Positions 27,399-34,936 of a stretch of 64,000 nucleotides of DNA are shown here, piece by piece. Every line of letters starts with the position of its first letter. Within the stretch, counting starts at the first letter, position 1. Source of the DNA: Bradyrhizobium sp. NFR13 (GTDB lineage Bacteria; Pseudomonadota; Alphaproteobacteria; Rhizobiales; Xanthobacteraceae); the NCBI RefSeq assembly GCF_900114605.1, contig NZ_FOTP01000009.1, positions 124,001 through 188,000 of the forward strand, written 5' to 3'. The notes beneath the pieces are model-generated. The model saw only the letters and a program-made list of their open reading frames with translations, had not been told where the DNA came from and ran no database searches. Made by a program: the position numbers and the translations under genes.

Positions 27399-28001
27399 AT
27401 GACCTCTATCTCGGCTGCGTCCAGCAGTTCCTACCAGTCCCCCCTTCAAAAACTGCAGCAGGAGCTGCAGGCCGAGCTTTCCTCCGGAAAGATCAGCAGC
27501 GGCGATCAGGATGCGCTGTCCTCTGCTTTAACCGATATCGATGCGTCGTTGCAGGCCGACCGTTCGAGCCAGAGCCGCGGCAGCCGGCCCTCGCCGGACG
27601 ATATGAAATCGAAGATCGACGACCTCATCAGTGCCCAGGTTTCCAGCGGCAAGCTGACCTCGGACCAAGCCACCGAATTGCAGGGCGTGTTCCAGTCGGC
27701 CTTCGCCGATGGCGGTCCGGGTGGAGCAGGCGGCGCTCGCGGTGCCGGTGGTCCACCTCCTGGCGGTGGACCCGGCGGCCCACCTCCGTCGGATAGCGCC
27801 GATAGTACCGACAGTACCGACAGTACCGATGATACGGACAGTGCGACCAGTATCTCCGATATCATGAAGCAGTTCCTGGACTCGCTGAAGCAATCGCTGG
27901 AGGCCTCGTCTTCAAGCTCCTACAGCGCGAGCGGCACCAGCGCTACAGCATCCAGCAGCAAGGCGTCATTCACGGCCCTGCTGATCGACTACCAGACCTG
28001 A
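27399..28001 (+). CDS. Ser/Gly/Asp-rich low-complexity protein
   Basis: A 200-residue protein of unknown function with no signal peptide. Residues 1-100 hold two related helical units (AELSSGKISSGDQDALSSAL and ISAQVSSGKLTSDQATELQG) suggesting internal duplication. A Gly/Pro-rich segment (GGPGGAGGARGAGGPPPGG) and a tandem DST repeat (DSTDSTDSTDD) follow, then a Ser-rich C-terminus ending TALLIDYQT. GGAGCAG lies before the ATG at 27399. Its promoter region faces the two-component operon and contains GTTAAGAAGGTTAACC, which could be a regulator site. I cannot assign a family. Confidence 0.78.
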   Translation: MTSISAASSSSYQSPLQKLQQELQAELSSGKISSGDQDALSSALTDIDASLQADRSSQSRGSRPSPDDMKSKIDDLISAQVSSGKLTSDQATELQGVFQSAFADGGPGGAGGARGAGGPPPGGGPGGPPPSDSADSTDSTDSTDDTDSATSISDIMKQFLDSLKQSLEASSSSSYSASGTSATASSSKASFTALLIDYQT

Positions 28002-28035
28002 TACGAAGACCGCGACGCTTACGACCAGGCTGACG

Positions 28036-28075
28036 CCACCATCTTTCCCGCAAGGGAAAGGTGGTGGTTTCTTTT
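28036..28075 (+). terminator. intrinsic terminator
   Basis: A 14-bp stem CCACCATCTTTCCC / GGGAAAGGTGGTGG (one G-U wobble), GCAA loop and a TTTCTTTT tail lie 35 nt after the stop of the 27399-28001 gene. Confidence 0.9.
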
Positions 28076-28158
28076 GTCTACGTCACTTTCGCGCTATTGC
28101 CGGAACAAGGAATACGTCCGGGAATTGTTATTCCTTCAATTGATTTATGGAGGCGACA

Positions 28159-28536
28159 ATGGCTCCCGACGTCATGACGAAGTCGCATTGCCTGATTGCA
28201 AGCGACCGGATCGAGGGAACAGCCGTGCGGCGTCCGAACGGCGAACGCATTGGCCATATCGAGCGGCTGATGATCGATAAGATCAGCGGCAAAGTGTCCT
28301 ACGCCATCCTCAGCTTCGGCGGTTTTCTCGGCCTCGGTTCGAACCTGCTGCCACTGCCTTGGGCCCGATTGACCTTTGATCGCGAGCTTGATGCGTATCA
28401 ACTTGATATCAGTGAAGAGGAATTACGCAGCGCGCCGGCATTCACCGAGAAGCGCGAATTCGACTGGGGCGACAGGTCGCAGGAAGAAGCGCTGCATCGC
28501 CACTACGGCGTCGCCCCTTATTGGGCCGAATTCTAA
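28159..28536 (+). CDS. PRC-barrel domain protein
   Basis: A 125-residue cytoplasmic PRC-barrel protein. The barrel core is GTAVRRPNGERIGHIERLMIDKISGKVSYAILSFGGFLG followed by LLPLPWARLTFD. It has a charged helical C-terminus ending HYGVAPYWAEF. PRC barrels occur in RimM, photosynthetic reaction centre H subunits and many small stress proteins; the role here is unknown. GGAGG is 5 nt before the ATG at 28159. The next gene, also a PRC-barrel protein but exported, lies downstream behind a stress promoter. Confidence 0.86.
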   Translation: MAPDVMTKSHCLIASDRIEGTAVRRPNGERIGHIERLMIDKISGKVSYAILSFGGFLGLGSNLLPLPWARLTFDRELDAYQLDISEEELRSAPAFTEKREFDWGDRSQEEALHRHYGVAPYWAEF

Positions 28537-28556
28537 CGACCAATTTAGGTGGAACC

Positions 28557-28581
28557 GGAACAGTCATTGTACCTCCGCGTT
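28557..28581 (+). promoter_or_regulatory. EcfG-type general stress promoter
   Basis: GGAAC at 28557-28561, a spacer of exactly 16 nt, then CGTT at 28578-28581 match the promoter consensus of the alphaproteobacterial general stress sigma factor EcfG. The -10 element is 34 nt before the PRC-barrel gene ATG. Confidence 0.75.
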
Positions 28582-28615
28582 GTTTTTGGACGATCCACAA
28601 CGACAGGAGGAACAG

Positions 28616-29164
28616 ATGTTCAAGAAATACATGACGGCTGGCATCGTTGGTTCGGCGCTGTTGGCAACCGCAGCTCTTGCGCAGAGCCCGAGCGCAACGA
28701 CGACAACAGCCCCGGCGGCTGCGCCGGTCACTGCCTCTGATATGACGTTCAATGGCAATTGGCGTACATCGAAGGTGGTTGGTCTGAGCGTATATAACGA
28801 GGCCAATGAGAGTCTCGGTTCGATCAACGATCTGTTGACCGACAAGCAGGGGAACATCAAGGCGGTGGTGATCGGCGTTGGTGGTTTCCTCGGTGTCGGC
28901 GAACGCCTGATCGCCGTGCCTTTTGACAAGATCAAATTCGTGAATGAGCCGGTCGCCACAGCGGCGTCCTCAACCGGCGGTTCGTCGGGCATGAAGTCGA
29001 CCTCGACCCCAAGCGGCATGACCACGGGCGCTGCCACCACGGGTGCTGCACCGGCGGCCGCGACGCCTGCCAAGGCGAATCCCTGGTACCCCGACCATGC
29101 TGTGCTCAGCGGCGCCAGCAAGGATCAATTGAAGGCGATGCCTGAGTTCAAGTATGCGACTTAA
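28616..29164 (+). CDS. exported PRC-barrel protein, probable stress-inducible
   Basis: A 182-residue exported protein. The signal peptide MFKKYMTAGIVGSALLATAALA precedes a Thr/Ala/Pro linker. A PRC-barrel domain follows (SKVVGLSVYNEANESLGSINDLLTDKQGNIKAVVIGVGGFLGVGE), then a low-complexity Ser/Thr/Ala stretch and a C-terminal YPDHAVLSGASKDQLKAMPEFKY motif common to rhizobial PRC proteins. AGGAGG is 5 nt before the ATG. An EcfG-type promoter lies directly upstream, so expression under general stress or starvation is expected. The function is unknown; envelope protection is a guess. Confidence 0.88.
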   Translation: MFKKYMTAGIVGSALLATAALAQSPSATTTTAPAAAPVTASDMTFNGNWRTSKVVGLSVYNEANESLGSINDLLTDKQGNIKAVVIGVGGFLGVGERLIAVPFDKIKFVNEPVATAASSTGGSSGMKSTSTPSGMTTGAATTGAAPAAATPAKANPWYPDHAVLSGASKDQLKAMPEFKYAT

Positions 29165-29211
29165 GGCCGTTTTGGCGTCGCGTCGTGATAACGCGGGCTA
29201 GAGACCAGTAA

Positions 29212-29248
29212 GCCAAGAGCGCGCCCGTTCTTCGGGTGCGCTCTTGGC
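29212..29248. terminator. hairpin between convergent genes
   Basis: An 11-bp outer stem GCCAAGAGCGC / GCGCTCTTGGC with an inner CCCG/CGGG pair lies between the PRC-barrel gene and the convergent DUF4403 gene. It has no T tract on the plus strand, so termination strength is uncertain. Confidence 0.6.
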
Positions 29249-29263
29249 CGTGCGTCCATCGAT

Positions 29264-30814
29264 TTACAGCCCCGGCAACGCCGTCACGTTTACATTGATG
29301 GCGCCATCGGCCTCCGCGATCACCCGGAGTGTTTTGGAATCGAAGGCGATCCCGCCAAGGCGGAGGCTGCTGATCTCGGCGCCGACGCGGATCCCGTTTT
29401 CGTTCTTCTGGAAGTCCGCGATGACGGCGGCGATCTTCTTTTGTGCGTTCGAGGCAAAGGGCTTCAGATCGATGGTCGCACGTTCGGCCAGCGTCTTCTG
29501 TAGCAATGGCATGGCTGCACGAGCTGCCGCGCCGAGCAGGCCGAAGGCCGCTTCTGATTCAACGGCAAGTTCCAGATCGGTGAAGCGCAGCGTCTGTGCC
29601 GCCTGATCGAGCGCAGGCTTGCCCCAGACATGGACAGTCGCTTCGCCGCCAAGGCCGAACCAGCTCTGCTTCTCCTTGGCATTCACCAGCAACGAGATGA
29701 GCAGGCGGTCGCCGGAGGCGGAGACCGTTGCCTTCTTCACCGTCACTGCGACCGCGCCGGAATTGTCTTCCGGGAATGTCTTGCCGGCGAGCTGCGCCTC
29801 GATGATCTTGTTCAGTTCAGTGAAGGGCATGTCCACGGGCACACCGATGCTGAGCTTGCCCGGGCCGGGCGGCACGATGGCGAGTGTGGCAGGGAACGGA
29901 CAATTCGGCTGCGTCTGCGTTGAGGTCACGCGTGTTTCGGCCTCGACGCCGAGTGTCAGCGTCATATTGCTGGCATCGATGCGCGGCTGGGCGGCGACTG
30001 CACGCGTCGGCTTCAGTTCGATGAACAGGTTCTGCAATGCACTCGCCCCTTGCAGCGGGATCGATCGGCAGAGTTTGGCCCATTCACGCCGGGCACTCTG
30101 CTCGAAGGCGGGATCGTTGCGCAGGCGCTGCTGCAAGGCGATGATCTGCTCGTTGACTGCATTGTCGATCATCGGCTTGACCTGCGCCGGCACATTGATG
30201 CGGGCGCCGGCGACCGCGACATTGGTATCGCCGAGCGTCACCTGAGCGGCCAGGTTCGGGTCGATCCGCCAGTTCGGGGTCAGCCGCGGCTGCGCCGAGA
30301 CCACCACATTGCCGCGGATTTCCGCATTGGCATTGACGTTCTTGATGTTGATGTTGCCGAGCTGCTTGGCCACATTGCCGCCGAGCAGGTTGCCGAGCGC
30401 GCCGCCCAGCGCATCGCGCACATTGGTGGAGATCGCGCCGGTGACATTGAGTGCACCGGTCAGGGGCGCGGACATGGTCAGCGTGTCCTGCGCGCCGGTC
30501 GCCGCGATCGGACCGCGTGCGGCCGTCCACTTGATATCGGCATCCTGCAGCAATTGCTGCACAGGATTGTCAGCCGTGCCGTTGAAGCTGCGCGGCGCGC
30601 CGCGGTCGGCGGCATCGCGGATCGCGGTGAGTGCAATAGCGATCGGCGCGATGATGCTGGAGCTGCGAGCGGGTGAGGCCGGCAGCGGCGGCAATTCGAC
30701 CAGCACTGGCGCCGAGCCAGTGCCGCGCGGCGCCACATAGTCCATCACCTTGAGTGCGACCACGAAAAAGACGGCGACCAGCACGGCGCCGATCAGTATG
30801 GGTTTAAGACGCAT
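29264..30814 (-). CDS. DUF4403 family protein, membrane-anchored
   Basis: A 516-residue protein with one N-terminal hydrophobic anchor (LKPILIGAVLVAVFFVVALKV) and a large periplasmic domain of the DUF4403 family, whose function is not known. The interior is beta-rich, with repeated lipid-binding-protein-like strands (IRGNVVVSAQPRLTPNWRIDPNLAAQVTLGD, LSIGVPVDMPFTELNKIIEAQLAGK). The C-terminal half repeats the general pattern, so it may be a tandem tubular lipid-binding fold; that is inference. A perfect hairpin covers the ribosome binding site just upstream of its ATG (30816-30842). Confidence 0.85.
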   Translation of the reverse strand: MRLKPILIGAVLVAVFFVVALKVMDYVAPRGTGSAPVLVELPPLPASPARSSSIIAPIAIALTAIRDAADRGAPRSFNGTADNPVQQLLQDADIKWTAARGPIAATGAQDTLTMSAPLTGALNVTGAISTNVRDALGGALGNLLGGNVAKQLGNINIKNVNANAEIRGNVVVSAQPRLTPNWRIDPNLAAQVTLGDTNVAVAGARINVPAQVKPMIDNAVNEQIIALQQRLRNDPAFEQSARREWAKLCRSIPLQGASALQNLFIELKPTRAVAAQPRIDASNMTLTLGVEAETRVTSTQTQPNCPFPATLAIVPPGPGKLSIGVPVDMPFTELNKIIEAQLAGKTFPEDNSGAVAVTVKKATVSASGDRLLISLLVNAKEKQSWFGLGGEATVHVWGKPALDQAAQTLRFTDLELAVESEAAFGLLGAAARAAMPLLQKTLAERATIDLKPFASNAQKKIAAVIADFQKNENGIRVGAEISSLRLGGIAFDSKTLRVIAEADGAINVNVTALPGL

Positions 30815-30815
30815 G

Positions 30816-30842
30816 ATGTCCCCGCTCGAAACGCGGGGACAT
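30816..30842 (-). promoter_or_regulatory. hairpin sequestering the ribosome binding site of the DUF4403 gene
   Basis: On the minus strand ATGTCCCCGC, a 7-nt loop, then GCGGGGACAT form a perfect 10-bp stem that ends one base before the ATG. The only Shine-Dalgarno candidate, GGGGA, lies in the 3' arm, so the folded form should block initiation. Confidence 0.6.
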
Positions 30843-30887
30843 TACAATGCCAGGGTCATGCGCGCCAGTTACGAGCCGCGCCTCAGA

Positions 30888-31583
30888 TTAGCCGCGTTTG
30901 CCACTTGCGCTGTCTGCACGGCGGTCCATCGGCAACACGATGACCTTGGTGCCGACAGTGACGCGGGAATACAGATCAGATACGTCCTGATTGGTAAGAC
31001 GGATGCAGCCGGACGACACCTGCGTGCCGATGGTCTCCGGCATATTGGTGCCGTGGATGCGATAGATGGTGCCGCCGAGATACATGGCACGCGCGCCGAG
31101 CGGGTTGCCGGGGCCGCCGGCCATGTGGCGCGGCAGATAGGGCTGGCGTGCGATCATTTCAGCGGGCGGGGTCCACGCCGGCCATTCGGCCTTGCGGGTC
31201 ACGGTTTGCACACCGGACCAGGTGAAGCCATCGCGGCCGACGCCGATGCCATAGCGGATCGCCTGACCATGACCGAGCACGTAATAGAGATAGGTGTTGG
31301 GCGTATCGACGATGATCGTGCCGGGAGCCTCGCGGGTCGGATAGTTGACGATCTGCCGCTTGAAGCGCGCAGGCTGTTCGATAGCCAGGCGTTCGTCATC
31401 CACCTGCGGAGACTGCACATAGGGCGAAGGCTCGCTCTGTACAGGCGGCGCCATGAAAAACGGAAACAGCGGCAGCGGCGCTGCAACGGCCGAATGCGAG
31501 AAGGAAAATGCACCGGCGATAAGCGCGCCGATGGCGACGGCAGCGCGGCGAATTTTTCGTTCGAAGGAAGCGAGGGTGATCAT
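30888..31583 (-). CDS. L,D-transpeptidase (YkuD family)
   Basis: A 231-residue periplasmic L,D-transpeptidase. The signal peptide (RRAAVAIGALIAGAFSFSHSAVAA) precedes a short linker, then the YkuD domain from about residue 85: TIIVDTPNTYLYYVLGHGQAIRYGIGVGRDGF, His in YRIHGTN, catalytic Cys in SSGCIRL. This copy keeps the Arg after the Cys that the 2-1150 paralogue lacks. The start at 31583 has GGAGA 6 nt upstream; the frame runs further up without a start signal. It forms 3-3 cross-links or links lipoproteins to peptidoglycan. Confidence 0.93.
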   Translation of the reverse strand: MITLASFERKIRRAAVAIGALIAGAFSFSHSAVAAPLPLFPFFMAPPVQSEPSPYVQSPQVDDERLAIEQPARFKRQIVNYPTREAPGTIIVDTPNTYLYYVLGHGQAIRYGIGVGRDGFTWSGVQTVTRKAEWPAWTPPAEMIARQPYLPRHMAGGPGNPLGARAMYLGGTIYRIHGTNMPETIGTQVSSGCIRLTNQDVSDLYSRVTVGTKVIVLPMDRRADSASGKRG

Positions 31584-31800
31584 GGGAATCTCCGTTTGAG
31601 CGCCTGTGAATGAGCGCCCGTTCGGCGTCTCGTTGGCAGGAGATCTACCCAGCGGCCGTTTCAGGAGATTTGCGTCAATTCTGCAAAACGGTTTCGTCGC
31701 GGCGGAGAAATGTGTCGTCGCGGGGGATAGGGGCAACATTGTTGTGACAGAAGTGACTGTCGGCGCGCCGATTTGAATCAAGCGCGCCGGGCTTCAGTGG

Positions 31801-32655
31801 TCACTCGTTAACGGTGGTATCGGGGCGCCAGGTCAGCAGCCGGTTCTCGATCACGGTCAAAATCCATTCGGCCAGCAGCGCCACGATCGCAATGACGATC
31901 ATCGCCGCGAACACGCCGTTGGAATCGAACGAGCCTTGTGCGGTCGCGATCAGCAGGCCCATGCCTTCGCGAGCGCCGAGGAATTCGCCGACGATGGCGC
32001 CGACCAGCGCGAAGCCGAACGACACATGGAGGCTAGCGAGAATCCAGGACAGTGCCGAGGGCAGCACCACCGCGCGCGTCATCTGCCAATTGCTGGCGCC
32101 GAGGATGCGCGCATTCGCGATCAGGTTCTTGTCGGCTTCGCGCACGCCCTGGAAGGCGTTGGCGAATACCACGAAGAACACCATCACGACGGCAAGCGCG
32201 ATCTTCGATGCCGCGCCGAGGCCGAGGGCCACGATGAAGATCGAGCCGAGCACGACGCGGGGGATCGAGTTTGCGACCTTGATGTAGATCGAGAACACGT
32301 CTGACAGGAGCTGGTTACGGCCCAGCGCGATGCCGCACAGGATGCCCATGGCCGAGCCGATCAGGAAGCCGGCGCCGGCCTCATAGATCGTCACCCAGAT
32401 CTGCATCCATAGCGGCCCGATCGAGGTGCCATTCTCGGTCCAGTCAATCAGCTTGGTGACGATGCCGGACGGCTGGCCAAAGAAGAACGGATCGATCGCG
32501 CCGAGACGGACGCCGAATTCCCAGCCGCCGATCAGGACCACGAGAACGGCAAGCCGCAGTGCCAGCACGAGGCGCTGATGGCGGCGCATGCGCTGCACGG
32601 CGGTTTCGATACGGCCATCGGCGGCGAGGGGGGCGGAGACGGTTGTTTCGGTCAT
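31801..32655 (-). CDS. ABC transporter permease (TauC/SsuC type)
   Basis: A 284-residue inner-membrane permease of the nitrate/sulfonate/taurine importer family, with about six hydrophobic segments. The EAA-type loop contacting the ATPase reads EADKNLIANARILGASNWQMTRAVVLPSAL. The ATG follows the ATPase stop by 1 nt, so translation is coupled. It is the last gene of the SBP-ATPase-permease operon. Substrate cannot be told from sequence; sulfonates, aromatics or pyrimidine precursors are known for this family. Confidence 0.92.
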   Translation of the reverse strand: MTETTVSAPLAADGRIETAVQRMRRHQRLVLALRLAVLVVLIGGWEFGVRLGAIDPFFFGQPSGIVTKLIDWTENGTSIGPLWMQIWVTIYEAGAGFLIGSAMGILCGIALGRNQLLSDVFSIYIKVANSIPRVVLGSIFIVALGLGAASKIALAVVMVFFVVFANAFQGVREADKNLIANARILGASNWQMTRAVVLPSALSWILASLHVSFGFALVGAIVGEFLGAREGMGLLIATAQGSFDSNGVFAAMIVIAIVALLAEWILTVIENRLLTWRPDTTVNE

Positions 32656-32656
32656 T

Positions 32657-33460
32657 TTAGTGTCCCGCTCGCGCGCGCAACACTTCCTCGCGCAGGTCGT
32701 CGGAGATCTTTCGCGCAATCGCGATGAAACGTTCGTCGTAGCGCAACGTCGCGACATCTCGCGGACGCGGCAGGTCGATCGTGTGGACGGACTTTACCCG
32801 TGCCGGGCGCGTGGTCAGCACGGCAACGCGATCGGCGAGCAGGATCGCTTCGTCGAGATCATGCGTCACGAATAGCACCGCGGATTTCGCCTGCGCCCAC
32901 AGTTGCAGCAATTCTTCCTGCATCAACTCCCTGGTCTGCACGTCGAGCGCGGAGAACGGCTCGTCCATCAGGAGCACCTGGGGATTGTTGATGAAGGTCT
33001 GCGCCAGCGCCACGCGCTTGCGCATGCCGCCGGAGAGCTGATGCGGATGGTGATGTTCGAAGCCCTTGAGGCCAACACGCGTGATCCAGTCGCGCGCCTC
33101 GGTTTCCGCCTTGTCTTTCGGGACACCGCGAAACAACGGCCCGGCCATGACATTGCCGAGCACGTCGCGCCACGGAAACACCGCGTCCTGCTGGAACACG
33201 AAGCCGACGCGGCGATCGACGCCGGTGACCGGCGCGTCGAACAATGTGACCTCGCCGCCTTGCGGACGGGCGAGGCCGGCGATCAGCCCCAGGGTCGTCG
33301 ACTTGCCGCAGCCCGTCGGGCCCACCACGGCCATGAATTCACCGGGCGCGATGGTGAGGTCGAAATCCTCCAGCGCGGAGAGAACGTCACCCGAAGGCGT
33401 GACGAAGCGGCGCGCGACGTTCTTCAGCGCGACGGCGGAGGGCGATGCAATTGCTGACAT
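32657..33460 (-). CDS. ABC transporter ATP-binding protein (TauB/SsuB type)
   Basis: A 267-residue importer ATPase. Walker A is VVGPTGCGKSTT, the Q loop is FVFQQDAVFPWRDV, the signature is QLSGGMRKRVALAQ, Walker B is VLLMDEPFSALD, and the switch His is in LFVTHDLDEA. Length and the AVFPWR-x-V motif place it in the TauB/SsuB group. It lies 2 nt after the substrate-binding protein gene and 1 nt before the permease gene, which makes a compact operon. Confidence 0.95.
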   Translation of the reverse strand: MSAIASPSAVALKNVARRFVTPSGDVLSALEDFDLTIAPGEFMAVVGPTGCGKSTTLGLIAGLARPQGGEVTLFDAPVTGVDRRVGFVFQQDAVFPWRDVLGNVMAGPLFRGVPKDKAETEARDWITRVGLKGFEHHHPHQLSGGMRKRVALAQTFINNPQVLLMDEPFSALDVQTRELMQEELLQLWAQAKSAVLFVTHDLDEAILLADRVAVLTTRPARVKSVHTIDLPRPRDVATLRYDERFIAIARKISDDLREEVLRARAGH

Positions 33461-33462
33461 GC

Positions 33463-34473
33463 TCAGTTCGTCGCGTTGGCTTTGACCACGAAATCCGTGG
33501 TGTAGGTCTTGGCGAGGTCAATGGTCTTGCCCTTGAGGTTGGGCGAGAAGCTGTTCAGCACACTCAGCACCGACTCCGGTGCACCAGCAGGCATCATGCC
33601 GTCCACGGAGTATTGCGGCTTGCCTTCTTTCAGGCCCTGCACATAGAGGTCGAGTTCGCCGGCATAATAGTCCTTCGGCATCTGCGCAGCGATTTCTTCC
33701 GGCGAGTGGCTGTTCATCCACTTCAACGTCTTCACGAAGGCATTGACGACCTTCTGTGCCGTCTCCTTGTTCGCTTCCATCCAGGCGCGGTCCATATAGA
33801 GACACGCAGCCGGATAATCGCCGCCAAGCGCAGCGCGGGTGCTTTCCGGCGTCCGCAAATCGATGCCGACTTTTGCCGTGCCGTTCTTGACCGCGCGTGC
33901 CACTGTTGGCTCCGTGGTCATGCCGGAGACGATCTTGCCCTGCTGCATGGAAGCCAGGAACGTATCGCCGGCACCGACCGGCACCAACGTGTAGTCCTGC
34001 ATCTTCAGTCCGGCCTTGGCGGCGAGCGCGCGGGTCAGGAAGTCCGTGGCAGAGCCGAGGCCGGTGACGCCGAGCGCCTGACCCTTCCAGTTGGCGGGAT
34101 CCTTCAGTCTGTCCGCATCGGCGGCTTTCACCAGCACGACTTCGCCAGGCGCGACGGCGAATTGCACCACCGAGGTAATGAACTTGCCCTTGGACTGCAG
34201 GTCGATGGTGTGATCGTAGAAGCCGACCACGCCTTGCACTTCGCGCGCGAGCAGGGCGGTCGCCGCCTGCGAGCCGGAGGTCGAGTTGAAGAGTTCGACG
34301 TCGAGCCCCTGTTCCTTGAAGAAGCCGAGCTGCGCCGCGAGTTTCGCCGGCAGATAGATCTGCTTGTCGATACCGCCAACCATGATCTTGATCGGTGTTT
34401 GCGCCGCAGCGGGGGCTGCAAGTGCAGCGGCGAGTGATACAGCCGCAATGGCTGCGGCGAAGAATTTGCGCAT
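33463..34473 (-). CDS. ABC transporter substrate-binding protein (NMT1/SsuA-like)
   Basis: A 336-residue periplasmic binding protein. The signal peptide MRKFFAAAIAAVSLAAALAAPAAA ends at AQTPIKIMVGG. The domain is NMT1/THI5-like (KQIYLPAKLAAQLGFFKEQGLDVELFNSTSGSQAATALLAREVQ), the class that binds sulfonates, taurine, nitrate or thiamine precursors. CAGGAAA precedes the ATG. First gene of the importer operon. The proximity of the thi operon is about 11 kb and is not evidence for pyrimidine uptake. Confidence 0.92.
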   Translation of the reverse strand: MRKFFAAAIAAVSLAAALAAPAAAQTPIKIMVGGIDKQIYLPAKLAAQLGFFKEQGLDVELFNSTSGSQAATALLAREVQGVVGFYDHTIDLQSKGKFITSVVQFAVAPGEVVLVKAADADRLKDPANWKGQALGVTGLGSATDFLTRALAAKAGLKMQDYTLVPVGAGDTFLASMQQGKIVSGMTTEPTVARAVKNGTAKVGIDLRTPESTRAALGGDYPAACLYMDRAWMEANKETAQKVVNAFVKTLKWMNSHSPEEIAAQMPKDYYAGELDLYVQGLKEGKPQYSVDGMMPAGAPESVLSVLNSFSPNLKGKTIDLAKTYTTDFVVKANATN

Positions 34474-34614
34474 TGGCGTTTCCTGACTTCTAAATTCGGC
34501 GCTGGTCTACTGCGCGGGGCGGTTGTCCCGGCCGATGCGCAAGCGCTCGCAACGGGGGCATCAGGCCCCGGCCTGCGTCAAACTGTCAATCGGCTATTGG
34601 AAGGTCACAACAGC

Positions 34615-34643
34615 AAAAAGCGCCCGCTCGGGAGAGCGGACGC
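34615..34643 (-). terminator. intrinsic terminator of the 27-residue peptide gene
   Basis: Read on the minus strand, GCGTCCGCTC, a TCCC loop, GAGCGGGCGC and then TTTTTGCTG make a strong terminator. It ends 28 nt after the peptide's stop codon. Confidence 0.88.
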
Positions 34644-34670
34644 CGTGCGAAAGCTTCATGGGTTGAGTCT

Positions 34671-34754
34671 CTACAGCACGCCCAATACGATAGCGCCGAC
34701 GAAGGCGATTGCCGCATAGGCGATCACAACGCTCAGTTGACCGGACATGGTCAT
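34671..34754 (-). CDS. 27-residue predicted membrane peptide with stress promoter
   Basis: A micro-ORF of 27 codons starting MTMSGQLSVVIAYA and ending VGAIVLGVL. After a short polar N-terminus it is one continuous hydrophobic segment, so a single-pass membrane peptide is likely. A perfect Shine-Dalgarno (GGGAGG, 6 nt before the ATG), an EcfG-type promoter 34 nt upstream and a strong terminator downstream frame it as a complete transcription unit. It is too short for routine ORF calling. Function is unknown; stress-induced single-pass peptides often regulate membrane enzymes or transporters. A second in-frame ATG (34748) could also be used. Confidence 0.7.
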   Translation of the reverse strand: MTMSGQLSVVIAYAAIAFVGAIVLGVL

Positions 34755-34787
34755 GGGAACCCTCCCTTTGACGTTGTCGCGCGGAGT

Positions 34788-34812
34788 AACGCGAAAGCCG
34801 GCGGTCCGTTCC
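34788..34812 (-). promoter_or_regulatory. EcfG-type general stress promoter
   Basis: On the minus strand GGAAC (34812-34808), exactly 16 nt, then CGTT (34791-34788) match the EcfG consensus. The expected start of transcription leaves a leader of about 25 nt before the 27-codon ORF. Confidence 0.75.
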
Positions 34813-34936
34813 CGCAGAAAAGAGAATGAGGCCGATCAATTGCTGCCATAGCGGTACGGGCGTCGGCAACATGGTAAATCAAACGTGAATTCAATGCGTT
34901 GAAGAGTCTTTAAAACATTTCGACCACCTTGCGCGA

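Noticed and set aside
28102-28126. GGAAC upstream of the first PRC-barrel gene as a possible EcfG promoter
   Set aside because: No CGTT lies at 16 or 17 nt spacing, so the match fails.
33463-34473. Binding protein as a ThiY-type pyrimidine importer
   Set aside because: The NMT1/THI5-like fold is shared by many substrates; there is no TPP riboswitch upstream and the thi operon is 11 kb away.
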